Below, in pieces: positions 18,208-27,504 of a stretch of 64,000 nt of DNA (position 1 is the stretch's first letter; each line of letters begins with the position of its first letter). The translations under genes and the position numbers were made by a program. The notes beneath the pieces were generated by a model. The model was not told where the DNA came from. It did not search any database and saw only the letters and a list, made by a program, of their open reading frames with translations. The stretch covers positions 186,001 to 250,000 of the forward strand of contig NZ_JAEMNX010000003.1 in NCBI RefSeq assembly GCF_016463975.1. Direction: 5' to 3'. Source of the DNA: Marinomonas transparens. GTDB taxonomy: Bacteria; Pseudomonadota; Gammaproteobacteria; Pseudomonadales; Marinomonadaceae.

Positions 18208-18821
18208 TGTGGACCTCCTGTATTGCCGCCATTGTTACCATTACTGTGGGTATGGCCTGTCAGGCTGATGCCCCCCGCAACCACATCGGTCACTTGCATG
18301 GTGCCGCCTTCGCCCATGCTCGCCGAACCAGCGGCGTTTACTAGGCTCGCCCCTTGCACTATGCCTACGGCAGTAATGTTGTCAGCCGAGGTAATCTGCC
18401 CGGTGGCGTCAATGGTTTCTGCCACGGTAAGCTTGCCCGTGATATGGGTATGGGGGGTGACCAGCTCAACTTTGGTTGCCGCTTCCACACTGATGGTGCT
18501 GTCTTTTTTGATGTGTACCTTGTCCCCCAAATGGTTATAGATCGCCGCTTCCCCTTCTTCGATTTCAAGGCGATATTGCTGATCACCCGCCATAATGGCG
18601 ATGCTGTGGGAGCCGTTACCGTTAAAGGCCAGTACCACAGTTTCCGCGTTCGGCAAGGGATGCGAGGTAAAACCAAAGGGTTCGAAATGCTCCACGTTAT
18701 CGAGGGGCATTCCGTCTTCTTGCTGTATTTGGAAATAGCGCACCTTGTTGGCGTAGCGCACTCGACGAATCAAGGCGCGACCCGCCAAGCGGCGGATTTT
18801 GCGTATTAACGTGTTTAACAT
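18204..18821 (-). CDS. Baseplate spike protein gp45 (gpV-like)
   Basis: A 205-residue Mu gp45-type spike. It has an N-terminal OB-like part (residues 1-90), a repetitive beta-helix-forming region (about 100-190), and the tip motif SLTGHTHSNGN, whose His-x-His binds a metal in known spikes. The protein forms the membrane-piercing tip. The Gly/Asn-rich end (NNGGNTGGPQ) is short and without an effector domain. Confidence 0.87.
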   Translation of the reverse strand: MLNTLIRKIRRLAGRALIRRVRYANKVRYFQIQQEDGMPLDNVEHFEPFGFTSHPLPNAETVVLAFNGNGSHSIAIMAGDQQYRLEIEEGEAAIYNHLGDKVHIKKDSTISVEAATKVELVTPHTHITGKLTVAETIDATGQITSADNITAVGIVQGASLVNAAGSASMGEGGTMQVTDVVAGGISLTGHTHSNGNNGGNTGGPQ

Positions 18822-18865
18822 AGTTATCCTTAGCCTCTCTCAATCCGCTAAAAACCAGTGTTTGA

Positions 18866-19936
18866 TCACAAGAGGTCAAACGCCCCTTTCGGCATCAGAT
18901 GAATTTGTGTGTTCGAACCGCCTTCGTCCAAGGTGATGCGGGTTTCGGTAATAAGCAATTCCCCATCCCACCCCAGCCAAGGGTCTTCAACAGACACTAA
19001 GGCGTTGGGCTCCCATAACTTGCCATTCGGCCTCTGACGCCAGCCCTGTACTGTGTAGGTCATGCTTTTGGCACGGCTTTCAAACACGTTTTTTTGCCAT
19101 TTCGCTCGGGTTTCACAGGCCGCCGTATCGGACGGAATGTCCGCACTGACGGCGAAAGGCCGATAACGCACACCCTCGGCGCTGGCATTGCCTTTATTCT
19201 GGGTGATGGCCTTAGCATCCTGATTGGTCGACGGGTTTTTCGCCTGCTGACCATAGACGCTGTATTCGCTAAACACGCTGCGATCGCTAAAGGTACTGGA
19301 GGCGGTTTTGATGTTTTCCCCCAATACCAGCGCCACGTCGGCCATCTTGGCGCCCGCCCGAGTGATGACGAGATTGCCATCCGCATCGGATGCCAAGAGC
19401 ACGGCTTTTAGGCGCGCCAAGCCTTCGAGAAATTCCCAGATTGGTTGTCCCAGGTCGAGCATTTGATCACTTTTAAAAGGCTCATTGGCGGCGCTGGTTG
19501 CGCTGTCCGCCACGCTGACCTGAATACCAAAGGGCTGACAAAGTGTGTTAGCTATGTCGGTTAAGCTTTGGCCTAGCTGGAATTGTTGCCCTGCGCCGGA
19601 ACAGTCAATAAGATCCGCTATTTTGCTACGTCCGGTGATATTCAAACTGTGGCTTTTGCCATCGTAGGAGACATTCACATCGTCAACATAACCGGCCACA
19701 ATCTGTTCATCGTTAATCAGCACCGCCACGTCCATGCCCGGTTGCACACTGCGTACTAGGGCGTTTTGCATGGCACTGTCGGCGATCTCAAAACTGTCCG
19801 TTAAAGACAAATCAAAGGAATGGGCACCCCGCTCCATGGAACGAGCAATCGTCGCTTGCGTCCAGTAGCTATGCACCTTGCCGCCGATATGAACGATCAA
19901 TTCATCTGCCAAAGACGCATCCACAAGGCCACTCAT
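18866..19936 (-). CDS. Baseplate hub protein gpP (gp44-like)
   Basis: A 356-residue hub protein of the Mu gpP/GPD family. The start is ATG 19936: it overlaps the gpN stop by 2 bases and has GGAGG 7 nt upstream. A 13-residue longer frame lacks a ribosome site. Recognisable parts are IARSMERGAHSFDLSL, VAGYVDDVNVSYDGKSHSL, ITGRSKIADLIDCS and SYTVQGW-like strands (MTYTVQGWRQRPNGKLW). The hub connects spike and tube. Confidence 0.86.
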   Translation of the reverse strand: MSGLVDASLADELIVHIGGKVHSYWTQATIARSMERGAHSFDLSLTDSFEIADSAMQNALVRSVQPGMDVAVLINDEQIVAGYVDDVNVSYDGKSHSLNITGRSKIADLIDCSGAGQQFQLGQSLTDIANTLCQPFGIQVSVADSATSAANEPFKSDQMLDLGQPIWEFLEGLARLKAVLLASDADGNLVITRAGAKMADVALVLGENIKTASSTFSDRSVFSEYSVYGQQAKNPSTNQDAKAITQNKGNASAEGVRYRPFAVSADIPSDTAACETRAKWQKNVFESRAKSMTYTVQGWRQRPNGKLWEPNALVSVEDPWLGWDGELLITETRITLDEGGSNTQIHLMPKGAFDLL

Positions 19937-21822
19937 TGCAACACCTCCAAGTCGACACCAGCCGGTACAATGCAAGGATGCACAATGCCGTTACGGCGAA
20001 TGAACTCCAGTTCGCGGCGGGCGTCACCGTACAGGTCGTAAGCCATCACCAAGGCCGGCATAGATTGCTCAATCTGCGTCTTCGCTTCTTTAGCCAAGTT
20101 AGGCTCTAGCTCGTCGAGTCGGCGCATAATGGCGGTTTGTAAATCGGCCCAGGCTTCGTAGGCTTCATCCGTGCCCACTTCAATCAATTCGTCGATGTGT
20201 GACAACACCAGATCCCGAGCTTTTTTCGCTTCGCTCAAAGTGGTGAATAAGCCGTTTTGTTCCACCATGGACTTAGCCATCGCCAAGGTTGAGGTGGCAG
20301 TAAACAAGGTATTCATCGCTGCGCTATTCAAGGCTTCCTGCTGACGGTTAAAGGTTTTGATCTCCTTCTTCAGCTCGGCATTGATGGATGCCACCATGGC
20401 GTTAGCCTTGTTCATCACGGCGTTTGCCTGAGTGGTAATCGACTCCGTCGTCTCCACAATCACGGTTTTAACCTGATCCGTGAGACGGGTTTCCATCTCC
20501 TCAATCAGAGCTTCCACATCTGTCGCAAGGGAAGCGGCTTCGTCGCCCGCTTCGGCCACCACTCGGCTCACTTCGGTTTCTAGGGCCAGCACGGCATCAT
20601 TAATCACCGCCTTAGTCTCTGCCGCTAAGGAAACCACCATGGCATCCACTGTCTGCTTCGCGGCATTGACGTTTTCCGTGAGGGAGGTCGTTAACCCATT
20701 AAGCGCTTCATCCGCCTCGTCCACCTGCTCTTCTAGCAGGGTGGCTAGCTCATCAATTTGGCCGGTTACCCGCGTCACTTCAGAACTCAGTGTGGTGGTG
20801 ATGTCATCAACCACGCTGTTCACTTGCGTACTAAGGGAGGTTACTGTCTCTTCAACGGCGCTATTGATGTCCTGTGCCAGCGCTTCAGTCGCCCCTTCTA
20901 TTTCATCCACCAGTGCATCCACCTGTGTTGTCAGCGTGGTGCTGACAACATCAATGGCCGAGCTCATCTGAGTGGTCAGCTTGGTCGCCGTCTCGTCAAT
21001 GCCCCCAATCACGGTATTCACTTCCGTCACAAGGGCGGTGGTGACGTCGTTAATGCTGCCAATCACAGTGGTCGTCACAAAGGTGTCTAGGGTATGTTGG
21101 TAACCAGACAGCACGGTTTTCATCTCGTCCATGTCATCAAACACCTCTTCAACCACACTATTCAAAGCGTCTGCTAGGGCTTTCGGCTGCACGAGTTTGT
21201 CGTCCAGTTCATCGACAAAGTCGTCAATTTTATTCGCCACATTAGACAAGGGGTTGAGGTAGCCTGTGATCTGACCATTCAAGGTACGCAATACGGCTAC
21301 CCCTTCGCTAAGCTGTTGTCTTGCCGCGTCTTCCACAAAAGAGGCGGTGTTATCGACGCTAAAGGTCTTAGCGAAATCCTTGCTAACCGTGTCCTTTGCC
21401 TTAACAATGGCAGCGGACAAGATACTTGCACTGTTGTTACTAGACAGTGGATAAGAGCGCTTACCGGCACGCACGTATTGCACATTGAACTCACAATAGC
21501 CGCCCCGTTGTGTACTGATGGTCCAGTCATAATCCGTTACCTGAATCATCATGGAGCCCAAATAAGGGTGCACCAACTTACCGACGCCCGGCTTATTCAA
21601 GGCTTTCATGAGTCGATCACGGGTAAGGTCATAGTCCTCACCAGAAACAAACATTTTTAGGCGTTCTGTTTCGGCTTTTTTACCTAGGTCTTCGGCAAAG
21701 TAGGCTTCCTGCTGCGGGTATTCATGCACCGCAACCCGTCGTCCTGCCTGTCCGCTGGCTTGATCCGTGAAAAAAGCGATTTCACGGAACGAGCCCTGTT
21801 GTAATCGATTACGCCATGTCAT
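19933..21822 (-). CDS. DNA-circularisation / tail protein gpN (gp43-like)
   Basis: A 629-residue protein with an N-terminal DNA_circ_N domain (residues 1-120, MTWRNRLQQGSFREIAFF start), the Mu gpN family. In Mu gpN is a tail/baseplate component. The middle (about 190-500) is a long series of Thr/Val/Glu/Asp-rich helical repeats of the form TTLTTQVDALVDEI and SLSTQVNSVVDDI, predicted coiled coil. The C-terminal part is helical (LMVEQNGLFTTL, LDELEPNLAKEAK). The repeat tract is longer than I would expect in Mu. The start overlaps the tape measure stop by 4 bp. Confidence 0.83.
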   Translation of the reverse strand: MTWRNRLQQGSFREIAFFTDQASGQAGRRVAVHEYPQQEAYFAEDLGKKAETERLKMFVSGEDYDLTRDRLMKALNKPGVGKLVHPYLGSMMIQVTDYDWTISTQRGGYCEFNVQYVRAGKRSYPLSSNNSASILSAAIVKAKDTVSKDFAKTFSVDNTASFVEDAARQQLSEGVAVLRTLNGQITGYLNPLSNVANKIDDFVDELDDKLVQPKALADALNSVVEEVFDDMDEMKTVLSGYQHTLDTFVTTTVIGSINDVTTALVTEVNTVIGGIDETATKLTTQMSSAIDVVSTTLTTQVDALVDEIEGATEALAQDINSAVEETVTSLSTQVNSVVDDITTTLSSEVTRVTGQIDELATLLEEQVDEADEALNGLTTSLTENVNAAKQTVDAMVVSLAAETKAVINDAVLALETEVSRVVAEAGDEAASLATDVEALIEEMETRLTDQVKTVIVETTESITTQANAVMNKANAMVASINAELKKEIKTFNRQQEALNSAAMNTLFTATSTLAMAKSMVEQNGLFTTLSEAKKARDLVLSHIDELIEVGTDEAYEAWADLQTAIMRRLDELEPNLAKEAKTQIEQSMPALVMAYDLYGDARRELEFIRRNGIVHPCIVPAGVDLEVLQ

Positions 21823-23354
21823 TGCAGACCTCCCATAGAGCTACCGCTGATTTCTAAATTCAGCTTGTCCGTTTTGATCGAAGACACGCTGACGCGCTTG
21901 TCCTCGACACTGATCTTCAACTCAGCGAGAGCCTGCCTGACGCTTTCTTCGCTCGGTAAGGCGCGCTGTTTGGCATCCGCTGCTGACTTGTCATCATTAC
22001 TTGAAAACAGGCCCATGAAGCCATCGATCATGTTGTTGCCAACCATATTGCTGCCGACCATGTCGCCGGCAAAACCGCCGCCGATGGAGCCAATCACGCC
22101 GCCGACAAGACCACCAATGGCCGTGCCGATAACCGGCACCACAGAGCCAATCGCCGCTCCTGCCGCTGCACCGCCCCATGTGCCTAAGGCTGAGCCTGCG
22201 ACTGAGCCAACGACGCCGCCCGAGGCTTGCACCTTGTCTTGGGTACTGGCATCACTGGACCAAACACGGCCCATTTCAGCGACGCCAACCGCCGCATTCA
22301 CTACACTATTGAATTTGCCAAATTTGCCCCATCTTGATGAGGTAATCTGCTTACTCGGCGTCTTAGGTTGATCAAAGTCCGCATCCACTTGCTCCGCTAT
22401 ACGAGGCAATACTCTTGGCATATTCACTTCAGCTTTAGCTTTCGACTTACCTGTTATACGACCTCGAAATTCTCCAAGGTCCTTGCCTAAGTCGACGATA
22501 TCTTTACCAAGGTCGACCGCACTTTTTAGCTGATCCATCCAAGATTGCCCGCTGGTGTTACTGGTTTGTGCGCTGGTATTTTGATGGTTAGCGACAAAAC
22601 CAGACTCTGGCATGTTGACCACAAAGACAGATTGAACGTCTGAGTTATTTTCCCCACCAGCAGGTATCTTCCCTTGGGATTCGTTAGAAATAAAAAGATC
22701 TTTGGACAAAGGAGCCGCCTGCACATTTGAGCTATTTTCGCCAATAGCAGCCGGTATCTTCCCTTGGGATTCGCTTGAAACTAGAAGGTCTTTGGACAAA
22801 GGAGAGGCGGAGACGGTCGATGAATACGCATCCTCTTGAACTTTATCCAAAGCCTTGCCTGAAACCCCATCGGATAGGGATTCAACGGCCTCTAATACGT
22901 CTGCGCCTTCGCTAAACAGGGTCTTCGCGTTGGCATACAGGTCACTCCAATAATCTAAGGAGCCCTTTGATTTTGTGCTCTTGACCGCCTGCCAAGTTTG
23001 CGCAGCCGCGTCGGCAAACTCGCCGGCTTCTGTCACCGTCGTCATGACGCCGGTGGCCATGTCTTCCACCTGTTGGAAGACGCTGGAAATACTACTCTTG
23101 CTGCTCTCACCCTCATTCGCTGGCGTATCACCGACTTTTGAAGACGCTGCTTGAGTCATAGGTTGCTGTGCACTCAAACGCTCGATGAGACGAGTTGCCT
23201 GCCCCACAGAGTCACTAAAGGCATCCATTACCCGTTGACTGCGTTGACCCATTTTCGACAACGCATCGCCATACGACTGGGTGCGCTGTGAAAAATTGGC
23301 AGCAATGTCCATAGCACGAGTGCTCATAGCAAGTGATGCCTCTAGATCGCTCAT
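21819..23354 (-). CDS. Tail tape measure protein
   Basis: A 511-residue tape measure protein, identified by position (after the tail chaperone, before gpN) and composition: helical N-terminal half, then a Gly/Ala-rich hydrophobic segment (about residues 385-450, AAAGAAIGSVVPVIGTAIGG) typical of tape measures. It is rather short, so the tail should be short. It contains two adjacent copies of a unit of about 34 residues centred on PLSKDL(L/F)(V/I)S(S/N)ESQGKIPA near residues 197-265. Confidence 0.82.
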   Translation of the reverse strand: MSDLEASLAMSTRAMDIAANFSQRTQSYGDALSKMGQRSQRVMDAFSDSVGQATRLIERLSAQQPMTQAASSKVGDTPANEGESSKSSISSVFQQVEDMATGVMTTVTEAGEFADAAAQTWQAVKSTKSKGSLDYWSDLYANAKTLFSEGADVLEAVESLSDGVSGKALDKVQEDAYSSTVSASPLSKDLLVSSESQGKIPAAIGENSSNVQAAPLSKDLFISNESQGKIPAGGENNSDVQSVFVVNMPESGFVANHQNTSAQTSNTSGQSWMDQLKSAVDLGKDIVDLGKDLGEFRGRITGKSKAKAEVNMPRVLPRIAEQVDADFDQPKTPSKQITSSRWGKFGKFNSVVNAAVGVAEMGRVWSSDASTQDKVQASGGVVGSVAGSALGTWGGAAAGAAIGSVVPVIGTAIGGLVGGVIGSIGGGFAGDMVGSNMVGNNMIDGFMGLFSSNDDKSAADAKQRALPSEESVRQALAELKISVEDKRVSVSSIKTDKLNLEISGSSMGGLQ

Positions 23355-23356
23355 AA

Positions 23357-23517
23357 TTACCTACTTATACTTTTCAAATTGGTCGACAGGCGCACTAGCT
23401 GGCGCTCTGTCATGGAAAGAAAATCGCTACGAGTCCAAGAAAGCTGAGTTGAGAAAAGCACCAAGGCTCGCTCAATCATCTGAGCCCGTAGCGACATCTC
23501 GCCCCCGCTCAACAATC
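23357..23517 (-). CDS. Tail assembly chaperone frameshift extension
   Basis: A frame too short to stand alone follows the tail chaperone. If the ribosome slips back by two bases at CGG GGG CGA (about 23511-23519), reading continues as GEMSLRAQMIERALVLF and on through QLSWTRSDFLSMTERQLV to TAA at 23357, 3 nt before the tape measure start. Phage tails commonly make such a chaperone extension by frameshifting, and Mu is known for a -2 shift; that this site is used is inferred. Confidence 0.6.
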
Positions 23518-23846
23518 GCCTTAGCCGTCGCCATGTCCATCGCCGTCACGCCCTTTTGCAACAGATCCAAGTCGATGTCAGACAGCAATTTGAATTGCTC
23601 CACTTCCAATGGGCCTTGAATGTCGCCTAACATCGCCACTTGACGACGCAGGGTGTTCACCCCCATTAAAGCGTTGGATAGCAACAGGGCCGGTTCATAT
23701 TTGCCCTCCGCGTTCGGTGCCATAATCACGCGTTCAGATTCTTCCATTGCGGCGATAATATCCCCCGCCGACAACGGACGAAGAACGGCGTTTAAGTGTT
23801 GTTTGTCACCGACCGTCAGGCCTTTTTGTAACGTGACTTGATGCAT
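23472..23846 (-). CDS. Tail assembly chaperone (gp41/gpE-like)
   Basis: A 124-residue phage tail assembly protein with LTVGDKQHLNAVLRPLSAGDII, a typical gpE/gp41-like start, and ALLLSNALMGVNTLRRQVAML in the middle. It lies between tube and tape measure, the normal place. The 3' end contains CGGGGGCGA, a plausible slip site leading into the extension frame. Confidence 0.82.
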   Translation of the reverse strand: MHQVTLQKGLTVGDKQHLNAVLRPLSAGDIIAAMEESERVIMAPNAEGKYEPALLLSNALMGVNTLRRQVAMLGDIQGPLEVEQFKLLSDIDLDLLQKGVTAMDMATAKAIVERGRDVATGSDD

Positions 23847-23914
23847 CGTGGTTTCCTTCTAAAGCATTGTTGATTAGGTTATTGCCCTTGTTAAAAGGGC
23901 AGTGTCGTGATGAC

Positions 23915-24271
23915 CTAGTTAACTAGGTCAGCACTAATGCCCTGCATTTTGCAGCTGTATTCACCGCCGGATAACACCGGTGGTTCCGTCATCCAAGCGC
24001 CGTTGATGACCCAAACCTTACCGTTGTCGTCCTGTACGGTAACGTTCACGTCTACCAAGTTGCGCAGTAGATCTTGGTTAATGTCTGTGGTGTTCACTAT
24101 CTTGAATTCACAAGATGCTGCCACAGGCTCTTCGGTGTAACCCGCCACGCCAGTGTCGGCCATAATGGCTTCACGCTTTTGACCACCGGGGTTAAACGTA
24201 GCGCCAGACAGCGAGTTCACGCGCCCGATATTAGGAATGTCGAAATACAGTTTCTTTGCGACCTTAGCCAT
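23915..24271 (-). CDS. Tail tube protein
   Basis: A 118-residue Mu-type tail tube protein (gpM-like). Characteristic are LPNIGRVNSLSGATF-like residues near 15, GGQKREAIMADTGVAGYTEEP and VINGAWMTEPPVLSGGEYSCKMQG near the end. It polymerises inside the sheath and is the inner channel of the tail. Confidence 0.87.
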   Translation of the reverse strand: MAKVAKKLYFDIPNIGRVNSLSGATFNPGGQKREAIMADTGVAGYTEEPVAASCEFKIVNTTDINQDLLRNLVDVNVTVQDDNGKVWVINGAWMTEPPVLSGGEYSCKMQGISADLVN

Positions 24272-24328
24272 GTAATTGCTCCTACTCTTGCTAAGCGCTG
24301 TTTCAGCGCTTGATTAAATGATGAATGG

Positions 24329-25786
24329 TTAAATAATGAATTGTTGCTTGCCGGCCGTAATACGCAGCTGGTTAACCAGATTCGGGGTATCACGCCAGTT
24401 AACACGGTTCGCATCATCGATATCGCGCTCTACGATCAATTTTTCTGCGTAACCGTCGTAAGCTTCTACCCAGCCTTTCAGCTCCATAGTGCGATACAAG
24501 GAAAGCAGCTGACCGCGAATGATTTGTGGTGTCACAATCGCTTGGCCTGCGCCGTATTGCGTACCATCGCTGGCCAATTTATGACGTGGATACTGTTGCG
24601 AGATCATCAGACGCTGCTCGTAACGAATGCGTTCTAGGGTTTCTGGCGTACAGATATCTAGGTAGCTGGCATCGCTTAAACCGCTGGAATTTTGTTGATA
24701 CATGGTGATTTGACGCTCAATGCGGCAAGTGCCATCGCTGCCCACTGTGAAAGTAGAAATACCATCAAATAACAACAAGTTACGTTCGCTGTTGCTCCAA
24801 CGTTCATGACGGCTTGGGGCCAACATGCCTTTTAATACCAAGGTTTGTAGCGGACGCGCTGGGTCAATCGCCAAGGATTTCGCAGCGACAGCGGCGTTGA
24901 TCGCAGAGACAAGGTAAGTCGGCGTTGGGCTAGTGCCCGTGCTCATACAAGTCACATGTGGGTTGTTGCGGTTTGACCCGAAAGTACCGGTTTCGCCATG
25001 TGTTCCAGAGAAAGCCACAAAGGCACGACAGCCGATCTGACGCATAGGACCAAAACGATCGCCCAGCTCAGTTTCGACTTGCACTAGGTTAGCGGTATCT
25101 GTGTAAGGGCAAACCAACCAGTTAAACCATTCGTCACCCATCGCATCTAACGCCACGGCCACATCTGGGTTACCCGCGCCGCCAGATAAAGCGGCAAAAG
25201 TTAAGGTTAAACCGGCTGGCATGGCTTCATCGTAGAAGCTGGCACGAAGGTCTAATCCGTTAAGGACTTCGCCTTTATGACGGGCTGTTACCGTCACCAC
25301 ACCGGCAGAAGAGGTTGCCGTAACGGGCAGATCCAATGCGGCATTAATTTGCGCCGCAATAGAAGTTGCCACTGTGGCCACATCGTCACCTGCACTAATG
25401 CCAACACTGATGCGGACGCCACCAACATAAAGGGCTAGGGTGCCAGCGCTAACCGGTGCTGTCGCAACCGTAATAGAGCCTACCGCTGCGGTGCCGTTGG
25501 TATCGTCATCAAGTGCAATCGCCCACATTTCTGTGTCGGTATTGGCATTCAAGAAGGCCTCACATTGTGCCGCCAACATAGAGCCTTGACCGAACAAAGC
25601 CATCGCTTGGCTTGGGTCAGTAACGCGAACTGGAATGCCCGCCGCTTGAGAACCGCTTGCTAGACGTTGACCAGCAACGGCCACTTTGAACATGGTGGAC
25701 GAGGCGCCCGCTAGTTCGTTATTAAATTCGATATAGGTACCCGGGTTGCGTAGCGTTGCGGGAATATTGTCAAAGGAAATAGCCAT
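24329..25786 (-). CDS. Contractile tail sheath protein
   Basis: A 485-residue tail sheath (Mu gpL/gp39 family). The N-terminus ISFDNIPATLRNPGTYIEF and the C-terminal KLIVERDIDDANRVNWRDTPNLVNQLRI segment are typical, with the bulge domain between. A sheath establishes a contractile tail (myovirus or R-type tailocin). The gene is intact and full length. Confidence 0.93.
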   Translation of the reverse strand: MAISFDNIPATLRNPGTYIEFNNELAGASSTMFKVAVAGQRLASGSQAAGIPVRVTDPSQAMALFGQGSMLAAQCEAFLNANTDTEMWAIALDDDTNGTAAVGSITVATAPVSAGTLALYVGGVRISVGISAGDDVATVATSIAAQINAALDLPVTATSSAGVVTVTARHKGEVLNGLDLRASFYDEAMPAGLTLTFAALSGGAGNPDVAVALDAMGDEWFNWLVCPYTDTANLVQVETELGDRFGPMRQIGCRAFVAFSGTHGETGTFGSNRNNPHVTCMSTGTSPTPTYLVSAINAAVAAKSLAIDPARPLQTLVLKGMLAPSRHERWSNSERNLLLFDGISTFTVGSDGTCRIERQITMYQQNSSGLSDASYLDICTPETLERIRYEQRLMISQQYPRHKLASDGTQYGAGQAIVTPQIIRGQLLSLYRTMELKGWVEAYDGYAEKLIVERDIDDANRVNWRDTPNLVNQLRITAGKQQFII

Positions 25787-25788
25787 AA

Positions 25789-25971
25789 TTATTTCTCTCC
25801 TAGTGTATTAATGGCGATAAGGTCTCCGTCACTAATGCGACGGCGGTAGTATTTCGATAGCACCACGTCAATACCGTCAGTCGGTATGATTTGGCCGTTT
25901 TCTTTGCGTACTTGTCGCCCTAAGGCGGGACGCACTTTCACTTGAGTTACTGTGCTTGATGGTGCTTGCAT
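25789..25971 (-). CDS. DUF2635 tail protein (gp38-like)
   Basis: A 60-residue DUF2635 protein, the usual small gene between gp37 and the sheath in Mu-like phages. Typical features are VKVRPALGRQVRKENGQIIP and YYRRRISDGDLI. It ends 2 nt before the sheath start. Its precise role is unknown. Confidence 0.83.
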   Translation of the reverse strand: MQAPSSTVTQVKVRPALGRQVRKENGQIIPTDGIDVVLSKYYRRRISDGDLIAINTLGEK

Positions 25972-26033
25972 GGTTTCTCCGTTTCTCCTTCTCTGAACTA
26001 AAAAGCCGAGTGAAAAGCTAAGCTAAAAGTCGA

Positions 26034-26546
26034 TTACAAGGTCACATCCGCAGCGACCAACACATCGTCACTATCCGCGCCTTGCTGTTCTGCGTGATAA
26101 CCTAAAAAGTCATCCAAGGTGCCGACCTCAACCAAATCAGGCCAAGGCATTTCCAGCCAAAACTGGATCTCGTGGCATTGATAGCCGGTTTGGTCTTCTG
26201 CGAGGTCTGGACGATTCTTTACTGACTTAAAAGTCAGCTCATCCGCCTGCCCCAGATCCAAACCATGCAAGGCCGACAACAAGGTCGTCACCATGGCATA
26301 AGCCGACGATTGCTCATCCTCAGCGGGAGACTTGGTCACCAGATACAAATGCCAGCGACTTTTCAGCTTGTTCTCATCGAGCAAGGTGCCCTTGTCAAAA
26401 CTGGTGTACACCGCAGGGGCGCTCAGCAACATGCTATTCACCACATCCGCACTCCAATGACCGGGGTGAGTGGCTACCTCATTAACATGACTGCCTAAGG
26501 CGGCTTGGATAGCGGCTTTCATCGCACTGTCTACTTGAGCAAACAT
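26034..26546 (-). CDS. gp37-like tail protein (DUF1834)
   Basis: A 170-residue protein resembling Mu gp37 (DUF1834): alpha/beta, with LSAPAVYTSFDKGTL, then a beta-strand RWHLYLVTKS and QCHEIQFWLEMPWP near the end. The start is ATG 26546 behind a GAGGG; the codon before it is TTG. It is the first gene of the tail operon. In Mu it is preceded by capsid and gp36 genes; here it is preceded by non-coding DNA and a toxin-antitoxin module. Confidence 0.72.
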   Translation of the reverse strand: MFAQVDSAMKAAIQAALGSHVNEVATHPGHWSADVVNSMLLSAPAVYTSFDKGTLLDENKLKSRWHLYLVTKSPAEDEQSSAYAMVTTLLSALHGLDLGQADELTFKSVKNRPDLAEDQTGYQCHEIQFWLEMPWPDLVEVGTLDDFLGYHAEQQGADSDDVLVAADVTL

Positions 26547-26637
26547 CAAATAAAACCCTCATATAGATGAATCTTGCCCCACCACAACGGCGAAGCCCGA
26601 TAACGTCCTGCATTGCGTTGCATTTCGATGTGGCAAG

Positions 26638-26686
26638 ATTAAAGGCAAGCCGATGAGCAAGAACCGCGAAGAGGTTCAGCGTTAGA
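26638..26686 (-). promoter_or_regulatory. Putative late promoter of the tail operon
   Basis: On the - strand CTAACGCTGAACC is followed by a perfect dyad GAACC-N7-GGTTC (26661-26677) and TTTAAT as -10, about 29 bp from the dyad centre. The leader then contains an AATCTTGCC/GGCAAGATT inverted repeat (about 26570-26640). Confidence 0.5.
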
Positions 26687-27052
26687 AAAGAAAGTGAAAA
26701 AGCCCACGCAGAAAAGCATCCACAAAACCCAAGCGACAAACGTCAGTTCAGTCACGCCGCTAAGATGAAAGGCAGTTCAGTCATGAATATGAGAGAAAAG
26801 GCAGCAGCAGAACTAAGACGTGCCCATAAACCCCGTTAGCCCCCCGTTAGAAACGCTTTTTGCGCAAAACACAGGACAACATAAAGGGTTGAGCATAGAG
26901 AGACGCACACAGGGCGAGAGAAAAGCGAGAAAATTAGGTCATTAATTCAAAGGAAAGTTTGTGGTATAAGAATTTATGGCAGCGCAGGATGCGTTCGCCA
27001 ATAGCTAAATCAAGGTGATTAACATGGATGTAAATATTAGATATGACAACAA
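26687..27052 (-). other. Non-coding spacer, head-module position
   Basis: About 360 bp without a supportable gene. It contains two GTCAGTTCAGTCA-type short repeats (near 26745 and 26775) and AT-rich DNA towards the terminator at 27053. This is where the major capsid/gp36 end of a Mu-like head module would be. Confidence 0.5.
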
Positions 27053-27081
27053 TAAAAAACCGCCTCAAGAGCGGTTTTTAA
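27053..27081 (-). terminator. Terminator of the HicAB-SecB-like operon
   Basis: AAAAACCGC, CTCAAGA-type loop and GCGGTTTTT form a compact stem just after the last gene of the operon; the T run is on the - strand side. Confidence 0.75.
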
Positions 27082-27096
27082 CGGTATTGATATCTC

Positions 27097-27498
27097 TCAC
27101 TCAAGTGGAATTTCAATACCGTCATATGCAGTATTAGATAAAATCGATTCTAAAGATGTCTTAACAGATAATGCAATATAGTTTCTGAAATACCATTCCT
27201 TTGATACAACTAATTCATTCAATATTTCTTCATTCGCATCATCTTTAGTACAAGCAAAATCAACGTCTAAAAGAGCTTCGCAAAGGAAAACTTTATCACC
27301 AGTCCCCTTATCTTCCCCCCATATCTTTGCTTCTACAGGGATGGAAAAAAATGTAGTTCCATCCAATTCTGAGCTAGTTATCACAATCAAGTCAGGCGTC
27401 GCTTCTAAACCGATCGTTCCACCTTCAGAATCCACCTCAAATTTTACAAAGCTGGCCTTTTTGAGCTCTACCCCTGTATACCTAATACGTTCAATCAT
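27097..27498 (-). CDS. SecB-like chaperone candidate of a toxin-antitoxin-chaperone module
   Basis: A 133-residue protein 6 bp after the HicB-like gene. The layout resembles SecB: an N-terminal strand ending in VELKKASFVKFEV, a central FFSIPVEAKIWGE strand, KVFLCEALLDVDFAC, and a C-terminal helix WYFRNYIALSVKTSLESIL followed by a PL end (IEIPLE), comparable with the Pro-Tyr-Ala-Arg helix and Leu-Pro segment of SecB. HicAB systems with a SecB-like chaperone are known. The similarity is by eye and weak at single-residue level; it could be an unrelated small protein. Confidence 0.5.
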   Translation of the reverse strand: MIERIRYTGVELKKASFVKFEVDSEGGTIGLEATPDLIVITSSELDGTTFFSIPVEAKIWGEDKGTGDKVFLCEALLDVDFACTKDDANEEILNELVVSKEWYFRNYIALSVKTSLESILSNTAYDGIEIPLE

Positions 27499-27504
27499 AA
27501 CTTT

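Noticed and set aside
18354-18809. Long + strand ORF opposite the spike gene, and similar long frames opposite gpN and transposase
   Set aside because: They are shadows of well-supported genes on the other strand and have no recognisable domains.
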